Below are positions 44,260 to 55,231 of a stretch of DNA of 64,000 nt, piece after piece. The notes below the pieces were generated by a model. The model saw only the letters and a list, made by a program, of their open reading frames with translations. It searched no databases and was not told the origin of the DNA. The position numbers were made by a program, and so were the translations under genes. Numbering within the stretch: position 1 is the first letter of the stretch; the number at the start of each line of letters is the position of its first letter. This DNA is from Phymatolithon calcareum (Eukaryota; Rhodophyta; Florideophyceae; Hapalidiales): positions 1,612,001-1,676,000 of the forward strand of contig OZ345362.1 in assembly GCA_977006965.1 (NCBI GenBank). Reading direction: 5' to 3'.

Positions 44260-47090
44260 ATGTCGGGTCCCCACGGCGCCCGTGCAAGGGCGCCCCAGAG
44301 CTGGGACCCGACGTTGTGCGAGCAGGTTCAAGCGTTGGGACTTCCCGTACCCGCGCCCCTCCAGGACACGGAAGATTGGGCGCGCCGGGTATCCGAGTGG
44401 GTCATTCCCCGTCGGGAGGGACTGTGGCGCGGCTTGATCATGGACCGAATGCGCGCCCTCTTGGCGTGGGAAGTCCCCTTGGGTGTCCGCACCGAGATGG
44501 CGGGCGGCCGACTTCCCGGGGATGCCGCATATATGCAGGCATTAGTGGCCGCGTCCCGGACGGGACTGCGGGAGAAGTGCACCACATTTGACAGCCGTCT
44601 CCTCTTCGGGGAGCTGCTGGTGTGCGACGAATTTTCGCCGCCCGGGCCCTCTGGTGGGCACGTCGACCCGCGCCCACCCTGGCGAGAGCGAAAGATTGAG
44701 CGCGAGTTGCGCCATCGGACTGGTTTTCTCATCCCTGGGTACTGCGTCGAGGCCGCGAGGGTGGACGCTGCTTCGCTCGTGGGGCGCTATGCAAGGTGCC
44801 CCGGCTTCTTCGGCACCAAACTGGAGGTGTCGTACCGGTTCTGGGCGCGGATGCCGGCGATTGTATTGTACGCCGGTATCCAGATGGCTGAGACCCCCAA
44901 TCAGCGGTTCTTGTGGTGCGCCTTCTATACCGCGTGGGCGCAGTCCTGCGCCGGCGAATTGCTCTCAGAGGCCTTCGAGGGGCGACTCTGGTGGCTTCCC
45001 GAGGCCCTGTTGGAGGGCATGGAATGTATCGGCCTTGAGCGAATCTGCGAGGGCCACAACCCCCGTACAGAGAACCTGCGCTCGGTACTGAGGGGGATCC
45101 GGATGGTGCGGTGGGACCGGGTGGTCGACCGGAACCGCATCGCCCCCGGATCCAACAACTGGTACACCCCCTTGTACAATAACGGGGACTTTGTCGCGTA
45201 CGAGCCATCGCGGAGGAAGCTGCAAGTTCCGGCGGACTGGATCCGCCCTCTGGATACGATGGGTTTCCCGGAGAGTCGTCCGATTCGCCGCGGGTTCGTC
45301 TTGCGCCGCAGCCTCCTTGAGTTGCGTGTGGGCCACCAGGGTGAGACCCCGACCCACCAGGAGAACCTTGAGCGGACGAGTGTGGTGCTAGCCCAACCCG
45401 AGGATCCCCCGCTTGGGCGGGACTATCCGGGCGCCACCGCGGGGATACAGCCGCGTCCCGGTGGGTGCCGTAGTCAACGGTTCGGCACCGATTTGCGCGA
45501 GGCCTTGGGCACCGCGTGTACAGGCGCGGAGATCCCTCCGGCCGAAGGCGCCTCCGTGCGTGCGGCCTCGTGGTCTCTCTACTCCGAGCCCGTGGGTCCC
45601 GGCGATGATGCTTCGTCGAGCGGCCAGGTTCCCGCCGGCCATGGGCGGGGGGCGGAGATATTGGGGGCTCGTGAGCAGGTGCGGGCCTCGGGGAGTGGGC
45701 GGGAAAGAGGTGCCCCTCTGGTGCGCGGTGACCCGGATGAGGCCGACATCGAGGCGGCGCGCTCCCGATTGGACGCCCTGCAAAAAACTCTCGATGCTCG
45801 TGCAGCGGCGCAGGACGCTCGGGCCTTCGAATTGATGGAGCGGTCGAAAGACCTGGACCGCCGTGCCTCGGAGTTGGCGCAGGAAGACCGGCGTCGTGAC
45901 TTCGTACGGGCCGCCGCCGAGCGTGAGGCCGAGATGCGGGATAGGGATGCGGCTGCGCGACGCGCGCGAGATTTGGCGCGAGAGGTTCAGGTAGAGGAAG
46001 ACCGGTAAAGGGCGGCCGAGGAGAAGCGACGTGTCGCGGAATCGGCGACCCGCAAAGCACAGGCGGAGGCCGCCCGTGCGGAACTGGAGGCGCGCCGGGC
46101 GGCGCGGGCGGCCGAGGATTCCCTTCGTGAGGCCGCGGCCCTTCGTGAACAGGTGGAGAGGGAGGCGGCCCGGGCAGGGCCGCCATCACCCCGATCTCCA
46201 AGCATGCCGGGCTCACCGACGCCTCAAAATTGTGAACGTGACGCCGAAGGTTGGCCGAAGAGGCCGAAAAAGCCCGAGACGAGGGGGATGGATTCTGAGG
46301 ATATCAACGCGCGAGCGGCCCGTGTACTGGACAGCCTACTGGGGCATCGAGACCTTCGCCCTCGCCTAGTGGGGCTTGGCGTCATCGGCCCCATCACCCC
46401 CGCAGTTGTCGTGGAGGTCCTTGATTACCTCCTTCCGGACGACTTCCATCCAGTCACTGGGGGTTATGAGTTGCCCCCACAGTACCGTCAACGGTCTGGA
46501 GGTCCTGTTGGAGAAGGTTCGGCTATTGATGAGGAGAAAGAAAAAGTTTGGTTGAAGGAAAATAGTTGAGTAGAAGCTGAGATAGGTGAGAATGAGTTCC
46601 TTGGTTTATTGACTTGGCGGACCTCAAGTCAGGATTATATAGACCTCAGAGCTCAATAAACTTGATCAAAAAACCCTAGTTGACGACAGAAGCACTCTAA
46701 CCCTAAACAAATTTGTCATAATATCATATGACACGTGGAACATTAAAAAATGAAGAATCATCTACTGAGTGGGGGGGTATGATTATCATACTCTTATCAT
46801 ACTCTGACACGTGTCACAGCCAATCTTCTTGATTCAAAGTTCTGAGACACTTTGACTTTCGACTTGACACGTGTACACGTGTACCGAGATCATACCTTGA
46901 TATTGAAGTGTGTTTGCGACTAGAGCTCCAACCAATCACACTTCCAACAGGTCCCCCCTTTGGCGAGTGGCCTCGTCCGCCCGGTGCGCCAGAGATCCAC
47001 GAATTACCGTCGGATGACGACATCGAGATGTCGGACGACGATATCGATATGTTGGACGCCCCCGAGATTATCGTGTTGGACTCGGATTAG
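44260..47090 (+). pseudogene. G2 antisense ORF of unknown function, interrupted by one stop and a solo LTR
   Basis: Runs on plus, opposite to G2 gag-pol, between the pol 3' end and the 3' LTR. From the ATG at 44260 (M-S-G-P-H) it is open to TAA 46006-46008, then open in the same frame to 46505. There a solo copia LTR intervenes, and coding resumes after it to TAG at 47088-47090. Excluding the LTR it is about 795 codons. Layout: a globular N-terminal 300 residues rich in Trp; a Gly/Pro/Arg-rich middle; a long Arg/Ala/Glu coiled coil (from about 45730 to 46190); and an acidic tail with D-D-D-I-E-M and D-D-D-I-D-M repeats. No enzyme motif, zinc knuckle or membrane segment is seen. A homolog lies at the same place in G1. 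The coiled coil and position could suit a Gag-like or silencing-related accessory protein, but that is speculation. Confidence 0.75.
46506..46949 (-). repeat. Solo copia LTR (type B) inside the G2 antisense ORF
   Basis: 444 bp, flanked by the perfect 5-bp duplication GGTCC (46501-46505 and 46950-46954). No internal copia sequence is present, so the element was lost by LTR-LTR recombination. Confidence 0.93.
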
Positions 47091-48002
47091 CTAGACATTC
47101 CGGGTACGGGCTCGCTTCACTCGGCGGTTTCCTTCCATGGCGGGCTTCCAGAGCACCCTTTTGGGGGTGCTCACCCGCCTTCTACACCGATTCTTTTATT
47201 CATCTCTTCTTGTTTCGCTGCCCTGTGCTCTGGCGCACCCCTGTACGCGCGATACCCCGAGGCAGGCTTCTTAAGCGGCCCTGTTGGGGGCGCTCAGCCG
47301 CCTCGAGAGTGTTCCTTGGTGTCAAATAAAGTTCCTTATCCTTCGTCCCTTCTTCTTTTACGCTGAATCCTGGCGAGGATACCTTCTGGAAGGTCAGTGG
47401 AGGGGTGATTCCCGTGGCTTGGCTGTTGTCATCGACCTGCAGTTCGGGGTAATTTACGACACGTGCTTGCGTAACGGCCACGCGTCGGTGCTGACAGTCC
47501 GACGCTTTTCGGATTGGCCCGTCCGTCGCGGCTTTTTGAGGCGGCCTTCCGACCCGTCCCGTGGGACGTATGTTATCCCCGGTTTAGAGCGATCGCTGTC
47601 AGGGTTCCATGGCAGTCGCCGTGGGTGTCGGGGCCCTGAACGTATAAGCTGTGAAGGCTCTGTTGGTCTCCTTCCCAGCTCCGTGCCCAATTGATCTTGT
47701 TGGCGCGCCGCCGCGGATCGTACACGCCTCGTAGATTACTGGGGCGTGCCTCCGTGGGCGGCCGCTACCCAGGTACCCCTACCTGGCGAGTACCTTTGTG
47801 GTGCCCCCTAGTTGCCTTACGAAGATACGGCGCGGCTCTTCGTCCTGCAGCTATCCAGTCACCTTTGGATGGTGGTCCGGGGTGTTGCTCGCAGCTGCGC
47901 CGGGGACATGTATGGTGTGCCCTATTTGTGTAGGGCTATCCAGGGGCCCTCGGGTGGGGGCCTCTGCGCGCTGTCCATCGGTTTGATTCGCAAGAGGGGC
48001 TT
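47091..48002 (+). other. G2 region between antisense ORF and pol; possible second antisense frame
   Basis: No gag-pol motif on minus. On plus, AATAAA near 47326 could end transcripts of the antisense ORF. A plus frame from about 47284 to 48063 has only two stops (47692-47694 and 47809-47811) and ends with a Cys-rich C-A-R-C...C-V-F-C segment. It has no ATG near its start and overlaps the chromodomain end by 61 nt, so it may be only GC-driven. Confidence 0.3.
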
Positions 48003-51000
48003 CTACTGCGCCCGGTGCTTCAACAGTGCCGGGGGGATCTGCGTCTTCTGCCGCCGAAAATAAGCGGCGATAGCGTTGAAGGGGACATGCGTTGGCGGTT
48101 CCCAGGTGTCATCGGACTCGTCATACCCTACCCACCGGATGCGGAAGAGCTGGTCGTCCGATCGTAGTCGACGACACGATCAAACGCGTACTTCTTGGCC
48201 CGTTCCGGAGCGGGGGCCTGGTAGGGCCCGGGTAGCGGTGGAACGGCTTCCGTGGGCGTCGTTGTGGGCGACGGTGCCGGGTGGCCTGTCACCTTTCCTT
48301 GTGGCGGGGTCTCTGCAACGTCACTTGGCAGAGGGTATTCGGTCGTACCCCTCTCGAGGGGCTCTTGCTGGCCCTCCTCAGGGGGTGCGACGGAAACCCG
48401 ATCGCGGGAAATATCCTCTACTAGCCCGTCGCGGAGAATGCGAACGGTATGGGGTGCCTCTCGGAGCACCTTGTACGGCCCATCCGCCCGGGGTTGCAAC
48501 TTGTGGCGTCTTTTTATGCCAGAGGCGTCGTCGTCCTGCGCCGTCTCTCGGCTGACATACACCGAATCGCCGACTTGAGGTTGCTGGAGGGGCCTTATTT
48601 TGGAGTCAAAATCTGACTTATATCGATCTTGGGCCTTGCGTAGGGTGTCGGTGGCCGATTCCATCAGGATGCGGAGGTGCCGGAGAAATCGTGCTCGCTC
48701 CAAGCGGGGCGGGAGAGCGTCGCCGTATGGGGTCTCCGCCTTCATTGTTACCGCTCCCGGGTGGCGTGACAAGACTAGGTCGAACGGGGTGAGACCAGTT
48801 GCGCGATGAACCTGGGTGTTATACGCGTACGCGAGTGCTTCGGCGTACTCGTGCCAATGTTTGGCGGTTTCCGCGATGGTCGCCCGCAGGCCCGCGAGGA
48901 TCGTACGATTGAACCGCTCGACCTGACCGTTGGTCTGCGGGTGGTAGGTCGTCGTGAAGGCGTTATCGATTTCCAAGTGGCCACATACGGCCTGAAAGAA
49001 CTTGGACGCGAACTGTCCTCCGTTGTCGGACAGGAGCCGTGCCGAGGGTCCATAGGGGAACACCCAGTGGGTGCAGAACGCCCTAGCTACCGAGAGGGCA
49101 GTGATGCTCTTGAGGGGGACTACCCGGGTCAACTTGGAGTACCGATCGGAGATGACCAGAAGGAACTTGTGGCCCTTCGTCGACTGGGGCAGCGGTCCCA
49201 AGATGTCGATGGCGACAAACTCCAAGGGTCGCATGGCGGGGAATAACTTCAATGGAGTGGCGTGCGCGCGGAGGCTAATGCGTTCCTTGGCACAGGCATG
49301 ACAATGCCGAGAGCATTGCCTAATGTCTGCCATCATGGACGGCCAGTAGAAAGTTCGCCGCAAGGTGTAGTACATCCGCCCAATGCCGGGGTGTCCAGCG
49401 AGTCTGGTATAGTGCACCAAGAAGAGAACCTTCTGTCGCAACTCCGCGGAGCAAAGGATCTGGCGAGCGTTGTCGAGGGGGGCGACTCGGATGAGTAGGC
49501 CCCGGGTATCTTCGACATACACGGTGCGATCACCATTATCGATCGCGGCCCGTACCGATCTACAGAGGTGGTCCTCATCTTGGGCCTGCCGCAATTCTTC
49601 TATCGTGATCGGTGACAGGGACGTTTCCTCCAAGGCGTACGCCGTCCCCACGGATGTGGGGTCCGCGATCATGTCGTCGTCGGCGTCGAAGTCATCCACA
49701 TCGTTGGGTCCCCATGTGGAGGAGTCAACTAGGTGGTTGATCCGAGCCGGGGTGACGCTTTCGGGGGTCCCTGGAGAGTCTTCGACCAAGAAGCATGGGA
49801 CGTCTAAGTCCGGTTGAGTCTTCGTCTCCCCGTACGTGGGCAAGCACGAGATTGCATCGGCGATCGCGTTCTTCGCACCCTTCTTGTAGCAAACCGTGAA
49901 GTCGAACTCCATAAGACGGAGCCGCCACCGCGCTAGTCGCCCGCTGACATCGGTAAGGTCCATCATCCATTTGAGGGCCTGGTGATCCGTATAGAGGTCA
50001 AAATGTTGACGCTCTAAGTATGGGCGTAGGATCTGGACCGCCCACACCACGGCAAGACACTCTTTTTCCCCGACGCTATAGTTGCGCTCGGCCGGGGAGA
50101 GGGACCTGCTCCAGAAGCCGATCGGATGTCGCGTGCCGTCTTCGTATGTCTGGAGTAACGCGCAACCGACTTGGTACTCACAGGCGTCCGTGTCTACGGA
50201 AAACGGGAGATCAGTGCGCGGTAACCGGAGAATCGGGGGTGATGCGAGGGCCTCCTTCAACAGGGAGAAGGCGTTCGTCTGGGCCTTGGTCGGCACGGGG
50301 ATGTCCGTTGGTTGCCCCTTTTGGAGGAGAGCGTTCAAGGGTGCCGCCGTCCGGGCGAAGTTGGGATCAAACCGACGGTAGTCGTTGCATATCCCCAGGA
50401 AGGAACGGACTTGCGTCTGTGTCGTTGGGTACCGCATGGTTGCGATCGCGGCGGTGTTCTTGCAAGCCACCTCAAGGAGGCCGGGCCGGATCACGTGCCC
50501 CAGGTAATCAACGGTTGGCGAGGAGAATTTGCATTTCCGCAGCTTCAGGGAGAGTCCTGCTTCCTTCAGGACGTGCAGGACGTCTTCGACATGCCGGAGG
50601 TGGTCCTCGAAGTTGGACGAAAAGATGATTACATCGTCCAGGTATACCAAACATGACCGCCATCGGTAACCGGCGAGGAGGATGTCGAGTGTCCGTTGGA
50701 ACGTGGCCGGCGCATTGCAGAGGCCGAAGGGCATCCGTCGCCATTGGAAGGTCCCCTCATGACAGGTAAACGTCGTCTTCGCACGGTCCTCCTCGGCCAG
50801 TGGTATCTGCCAGTATCCACTGTTGCAATCCAGCGTTGTGAAATACTTCGCGTCTCCTAAGGAGTCGAGGGAGTCGTCCATACGAGGGAGTGGGTACGAG
50901 TCTTTCACGGTGATGGCGTTCAGGCGCCGGTAATCGATGCAAAAGCGCATGGATCCGTCCGGCTTGGGTGCCAACACGACTGGGCTAGCCCATTCCGACT

Positions 51001-51017
51001 GGACGGGCTCGATGCAC
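48003..51017 (-). pseudogene. G2 pol: RT, RNase H, integrase and chromodomain
   Basis: The main frame 48128-50977 encodes RT (L-A-P-K-P-D-G-S-M-R-F-C-I-D-Y-R-R-L-N; catalytic Y-L-D-D-V at about 50630-50645). It goes on to RNase H (D-T-D-A-C-E-Y, Y-T-D-H-Q-A-L) and an integrase HHCC finger (H-P-G-I-G...C-H-A-C). The integrase core has Asp in V-A-I-D-I-L-G-P, Asp in S-D-N-G-G-Q-F and Glu in N-G-Q-V-E-R-F. A shift near 48160 moves the C-terminal chromodomain (L-F-R-I-R-W-V-G-Y-D-E-S-D-D-T-W-E-P) into another frame, ending at TAG 48003-48005. At the front, a frameshift near 51020 separates it from protease; W-A-S-P-V-V just before L-A-P-K-P-D-G is still readable upstream of 50977. All catalytic residues are kept, so the defects are few. 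The chromodomain places it among chromoviruses. Confidence 0.93.
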
Positions 51018-51020
51018 CTC

Positions 51021-52517
51021 TTAGTCGTCGACGTGAGCCTTGATGACCTTGCGGGATTCTGGCCCCGCCCTATAGGGTTGAGAGAAGACCGGTCGCGCGC
51101 CCGGTACCAGGTCGATGTTGTGCCTGGTGGTGGTAACTTCGCCCAGTTGCCCTTGCCACATGGGTGAGAATTGATCCAGCATACTCCGCATCCGTTGCTG
51201 GTTCCCCGAAGACAAGTGGGACAGGTCAGCGTCGGCTATTGTCTGCGCCGTATCCTTCATCACGGGGTGAGCTTGAGTAGCGTGCCCGGCTTGGCCGTTG
51301 TCACCTTCCTCGGCGAACGTGATGGCGAAGACTTTAACCGGGGCTGAGAGGGCTACTCCCAGCCGCTCCCCCCGACTAAGAGTCTTCGGGGTTCGTCCGA
51401 GATTCGCCACTCTTACGAGAAACGGGACATCGGGGCGGATATCGGCAATACCGTTGCTGAGGGCCACCTGTTTGGAGTCGTAGAGTGAGGACAGCCCCTC
51501 CATAAGCCGGACACCACCAGCAGAACATGTGACGGGGACGACCGTCTCCGTACCTGGTGGAATCGTCACTCGCCGCGTGGATCGGATGATGTTTAGGGGC
51601 GCTCGGGATCGAGTGCCTACAGTTGGAGACTCGGTGGCCGGGGTTTCCGTCGCAGGTTCTGCCCGTCTGCGGATGATCGGCACCACGTCCCCATTATCAA
51701 GGGAAACCACCCGCTGCTTGATCTCTAAGGACTTAACTTGGGCATCGATGTATTGGCAACCGAGGATGGCGTCCGCAGGCAGGCGGCGGGCCACCACAAA
51801 CGGCTGTCGAGTCGATTGCGTGCCCACCGTGACGGTCAGCGTCAGGATCCCGAGGATATCCAGATTATGACCCGAGGCACTGGAGAGACGCACCAGCTCT
51901 CGTTTCGTATCCATGCCCGCCAGCGCTTCCGGTGCCAACATGCTGGCTCGGATTAGGTTCGGGCCGGCACCCGTATCCAAGACCGTGAGCATGGCCACTT
52001 GGGCGGACCTCGTGCTACCGATGAGGGCGTCGAGCTTGTAATTGTATGTTGATAAGTAACATACTGGGTCTGCCCGGTATTCGCTGGTCGGTATCCGCTC
52101 GGGGACTCCGTACGGCCTAGTTTGTCGGATTGTTCGCGGGTGTATCGCCTGCCGTCGCCGAAGGACGGACTTGGGGACGCCTACCTCGTGGGGTTTGAAA
52201 TCGATGTCCTCTGGAGGAAGGACACTCGCCATGGATGGGGGTGCCCACTGGGGCTTAGCCGTGGGCTCCCACCTAGTATACACTCCCCCTCGCCTCTCAA
52301 CCCGACGTGTGCCCTCAATCCTGTCGGTCGGGGGCTCGGTGTCAGAGTGCTTCAACACCGTCCCCCATGTTAATTTTTCGGCGCCGGAGGCGGTGCGAAC
52401 GTGGCGGCGGGTGACCGGGGTGGCACCGGTGGTGCAGGAGCGGCGTCCTTTGAGGGGACGCCAGTAGCCCTCTGTCCGGCAAGGCGTGGAGGTTCCCGGC
52501 CGAAGGCGCTGAGCCAC
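51021..52517 (-). pseudogene. G2 protease and RT-connector frame
   Basis: An open frame of 498 codons. An N-terminal linker leads to an aspartic protease with L-D-T-G-A-G-P-N-L (about 51975) and the later hydrophobic I-L-G box (D-A-I-L-G-C-Q-Y). After it comes the stretch that normally leads into RT (K-V-I-K-A-H-V-D-D), where TAA 51021-51023 ends the frame. It overlaps the upstream gag frame by 148 nt in the -1 register, so a programmed -1 shift could join gag to pol. The downstream break at 51020 looks like an indel, because the bases between H-V-D-D and I-E-P-V-Q-S-E-W are too few. Confidence 0.9.
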
Positions 52518-52867
52518 GCTTTCTGGTAGTCACTCAATCGGTCGTAGTTCTGCCGCACCCAGCGAGCGAACTGGACGTCCATCGTGACCCGCCCCAGGTG
52601 AGGGCAATTTGGTTTGCGGTGCCCCAAGAGGAAGCACTCGAAGCAGATATTCTCGGGGCGGTCGGACTGCCATCCCGGCCGCTAACGCGTCGAGGGCTCG
52701 ACGGTCTGGGGGCGGACGGGCCCCCGAGTCCGACCTTCGCTTCGCAGGGGGTTGACAATCCTTCGCGGCGGCACTAGGACACTGACGGAGTCTTCGGGGG
52801 TTGGAGGTGCCGGCCCTGGTGGGGGCGGAACGTAATACCCCCATGGATCCGGTAGGGCGTTACTCCA
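52370..52867 (-). pseudogene. G2 gag C-terminus with zinc knuckle
   Basis: A Pro-rich segment (Y-Y-V-P-P-P-P-G-P-A-P), then TAG 52682-52684, then in the same frame the knuckle C-F-E-C-F-L-L-G-H-R-K-P-N-C (CX2CX4HX4C, about 52606-52647). A conserved-looking R-Q-N-Y-D-R-L-S-D-Y-Q follows before TAA 52370-52372. The gag capsid part is missing: to the right the frame passes directly into copia RNase H at about 52867. Confidence 0.88.
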
Positions 52868-54767
52868 TCCTGCCCAATCAGCGTCTGTGTACCCGATTGG
52901 CACAAAGCTCCCACTTGCACCGAACAGAATCCCATGGTCTCGAGTACCTGCAATGTACCGAAGAACACGCTTAACACCCATCCAGTGACGATTTAAGGGT
53001 TTCTCGCAAAACGAAGAAAGCTTGCCGACCGAGTCCGAGATGTCTGGACGAGTGCCGACCATCAAGTACATCAGGCTTCCGATAGCTGGACGATACGGAA
53101 CTTCGTCTCCAAGAGACTCGGTGATATCCACTTCCTCGATTGCGGAGTTCTTGTTGCTTAACTCCATTGGGGTAGGTGCCGGTTTCGAGTTCTCCATGCC
53201 GAAGCGTTCCAAGACCGACTGAGCGTAGACCGACTGCGAAAGATGAAGGGTCCGAAGAGTACGGTCCCGGCGAATCTCAAGCGCAAGGCATACACTTGCT
53301 TCATCAAGGTCCTTCATCTCGAACCGCTTGTTCAGCTCCCCCTTGATCCACGAAATGGCAAGGGTGTCGTTTCCAGCAATCAGTAAGTCATCCACATACA
53401 GCGCGATGATCATGATGCTGTTTGACTTGTGCCGGACGTACAGACAAGGATCGTTGGGACTGCTTGAGAAGCCGAGCTCGTCGATGAGGAACTTGTCGAT
53501 CTTGGCATGCCATTGCCGCGGAGCTTGCTTCAGACCGTATAGTGCCTTCAAGAGCTTGCAAACAAGGTTGGGACGCTTGGGATCTCGAAATCCGGCCGGA
53601 ACTTCCATGTAGATGTCTTCGTCAAGGTCACCATGCAGGAACGCTGTCACAACATCCATTTGGTGGAGTTCCAGATCATGGACAGCAACCGTTGCAAGTA
53701 GGATACTAATCGAGGTGAATTTCACGACTGGGGCATACGTTTCACCGTAGTCCACCCCATGCACCTGTCGGAAACCTTTTGCCCCAATTCGAACTTTTGG
53801 GCCTGTATCCTTGACCTTGAATACATACTTGCACGGTAGCACGTTCATGTCGGAGTTGCGCGGAACCAGTTTCCAAGTATTGTTTTGCAGCAGTGACGAA
53901 TGTTCTTTCTCAATCGCTGGTGACCAGAAGTCGACATTATGATTTGAAGTCGCTTCCTTAAAGGTCTGAGGTATTTGATGAGAAGACAAACCGGATTCCG
54001 ATGCGAGATTGACAGATTCGAAGGCAAGCATTGCAGTGTGCGGGGGAGCTCTCCAGAAGTCAGTGGGTGGTTTTGAGACGCGAGCTGACCTGCGCAGAAT
54101 GGGTTTGGCGATCATCGGTGTAGTTACTTCAGATGCCGGTGGTGTTGTTGGTTGTTCTGCATCGTCCGCCTGCTGACCTTCTTCGTTAGTCACATCGAGG
54201 TTCTTGTTGCTTTCCTCCGAAGTGTCCTTAGCTTGAACCGTATCCTCACATGCTTGGACGACTCCCTCGTCTGGAATGTCAGTGGATACATCCGTTTCAG
54301 CCTCACCTAATCCGCAATCCGATTCGTCAAACATCACATCCCTTGACACAATCACCTTCTTGGAGCTTAGATCCCACAGCTTATATCCTTTGGACGAAGT
54401 CGCATATCCCAGCATAATGGCTTCACGAGCTCGAGAGTCGAGTTTCTTAACCTTCTTTTTCGGAATCACGTACCAACACTTAATGCCAAATACACGTAAG
54501 TGTCCCAAGTCTGGAGCGGCACCCATCCATATGTGATGGGGGGTCGTGTTCGAAGGAAGTCCTCGTGACGTAACTCGATTGCGCACATACACAGCAGTAG
54601 CAAGTGCTTCAGTCCAGAACTTCTTCTCGATGTCTCTGTGACGAAGCATCGAGCGCACCAAGTTGAGAAGGGTGCGGTTCATGCGCTCAGCCACCCCATT
54701 CTGTTGTGGGGTATATGCTACTGTGAGTTGCTGATGTATACCGTGTTGTGCCAAATATGCCTTGAAT
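52868..54767 (-). pseudogene. Copia-6 polyprotein, integrase C-terminus to RNase H start
   Basis: Open without stops from A-Q-H-G-I-H-Q-Q-L in the integrase (V-A-E-R present) through the linker and RT (Y-V-D-D-L-L-I-A-G) to Y-T-D-A-D-W-A-G-W. There gypsy G2 begins; the frame runs on into gypsy gag by chance. The right edge is the Copia-7 insertion site; the preceding integrase residues continue at 59917. Confidence 0.95.
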
Positions 54768-55210
54768 GTTGTTGGAGGTTATGGAGGAGATGAGGTGAAG
54801 GAAAAAGTTTGGTTGGAGTGAATTGGTTGAGTTGAAGATGAGTTGTGAGTGAATGAGTTCCTTGGTTTATTCACTTGGCGGACCACAGGTCAAGACTATA
54901 TAGACCTGAGAACACAACCAGACTTGATCAAAACCCTAATTGACGACGGAGACACAGTAACCCTAAACAAATTTGTCATACTATCATATGACACGTGTAC
55001 CATGAAAAAATCAAGAATAATCTACTGAGTGAGGGGAGTATGATTATCATACTCTTATCATACTTTGACACGTGTCTCTGCCAATCTTCTTGATCCCAAG
55101 TTCTGAGACACTTTGACATTCGACTTCAAACGTGTACAAGTGTACCGAGATCATACCTTGATATTGAATTGTGTTTGCGACTAGAGCTCCAAGCAATCAC
55201 ACTTCCAACA
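54768..55210 (-). repeat. Copia-7 3' LTR (type A)
   Basis: 443 bp; on plus it runs TGTTGTTGGAGG to ACTTCCAACA, followed by the purine-tract complement CTCCCCCTTGATC. Confidence 0.93.
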
Positions 55211-55231
55211 CTCCCCCTTGATCGAGGCACA

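Larger units (their letters stand above)
43147..52867 (-). mobile_element. Gypsy G2, chromovirus-type Ty3/gypsy element, 5' end missing
   Basis: Minus-oriented: the 3' LTR at left is followed by the complement of a purine-rich tract. Reading leftward come gag C-terminus, protease, RT, RNase H, integrase and chromodomain, then an antisense region. The 5' LTR, primer site and gag N-terminus are missing; the right edge at about 52867 joins copia RNase H. It is markedly GC-richer than the surrounding copia DNA. Confidence 0.88.

Noticed and set aside
43147-47090. G2 left part as a separate plus-strand gypsy with its own gag at 44260
   Set aside because: The sequence after the LTR is a PPT complement with no primer site, and the ORF lacks a zinc knuckle while the minus-strand gag has one. 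I cannot fully exclude it.
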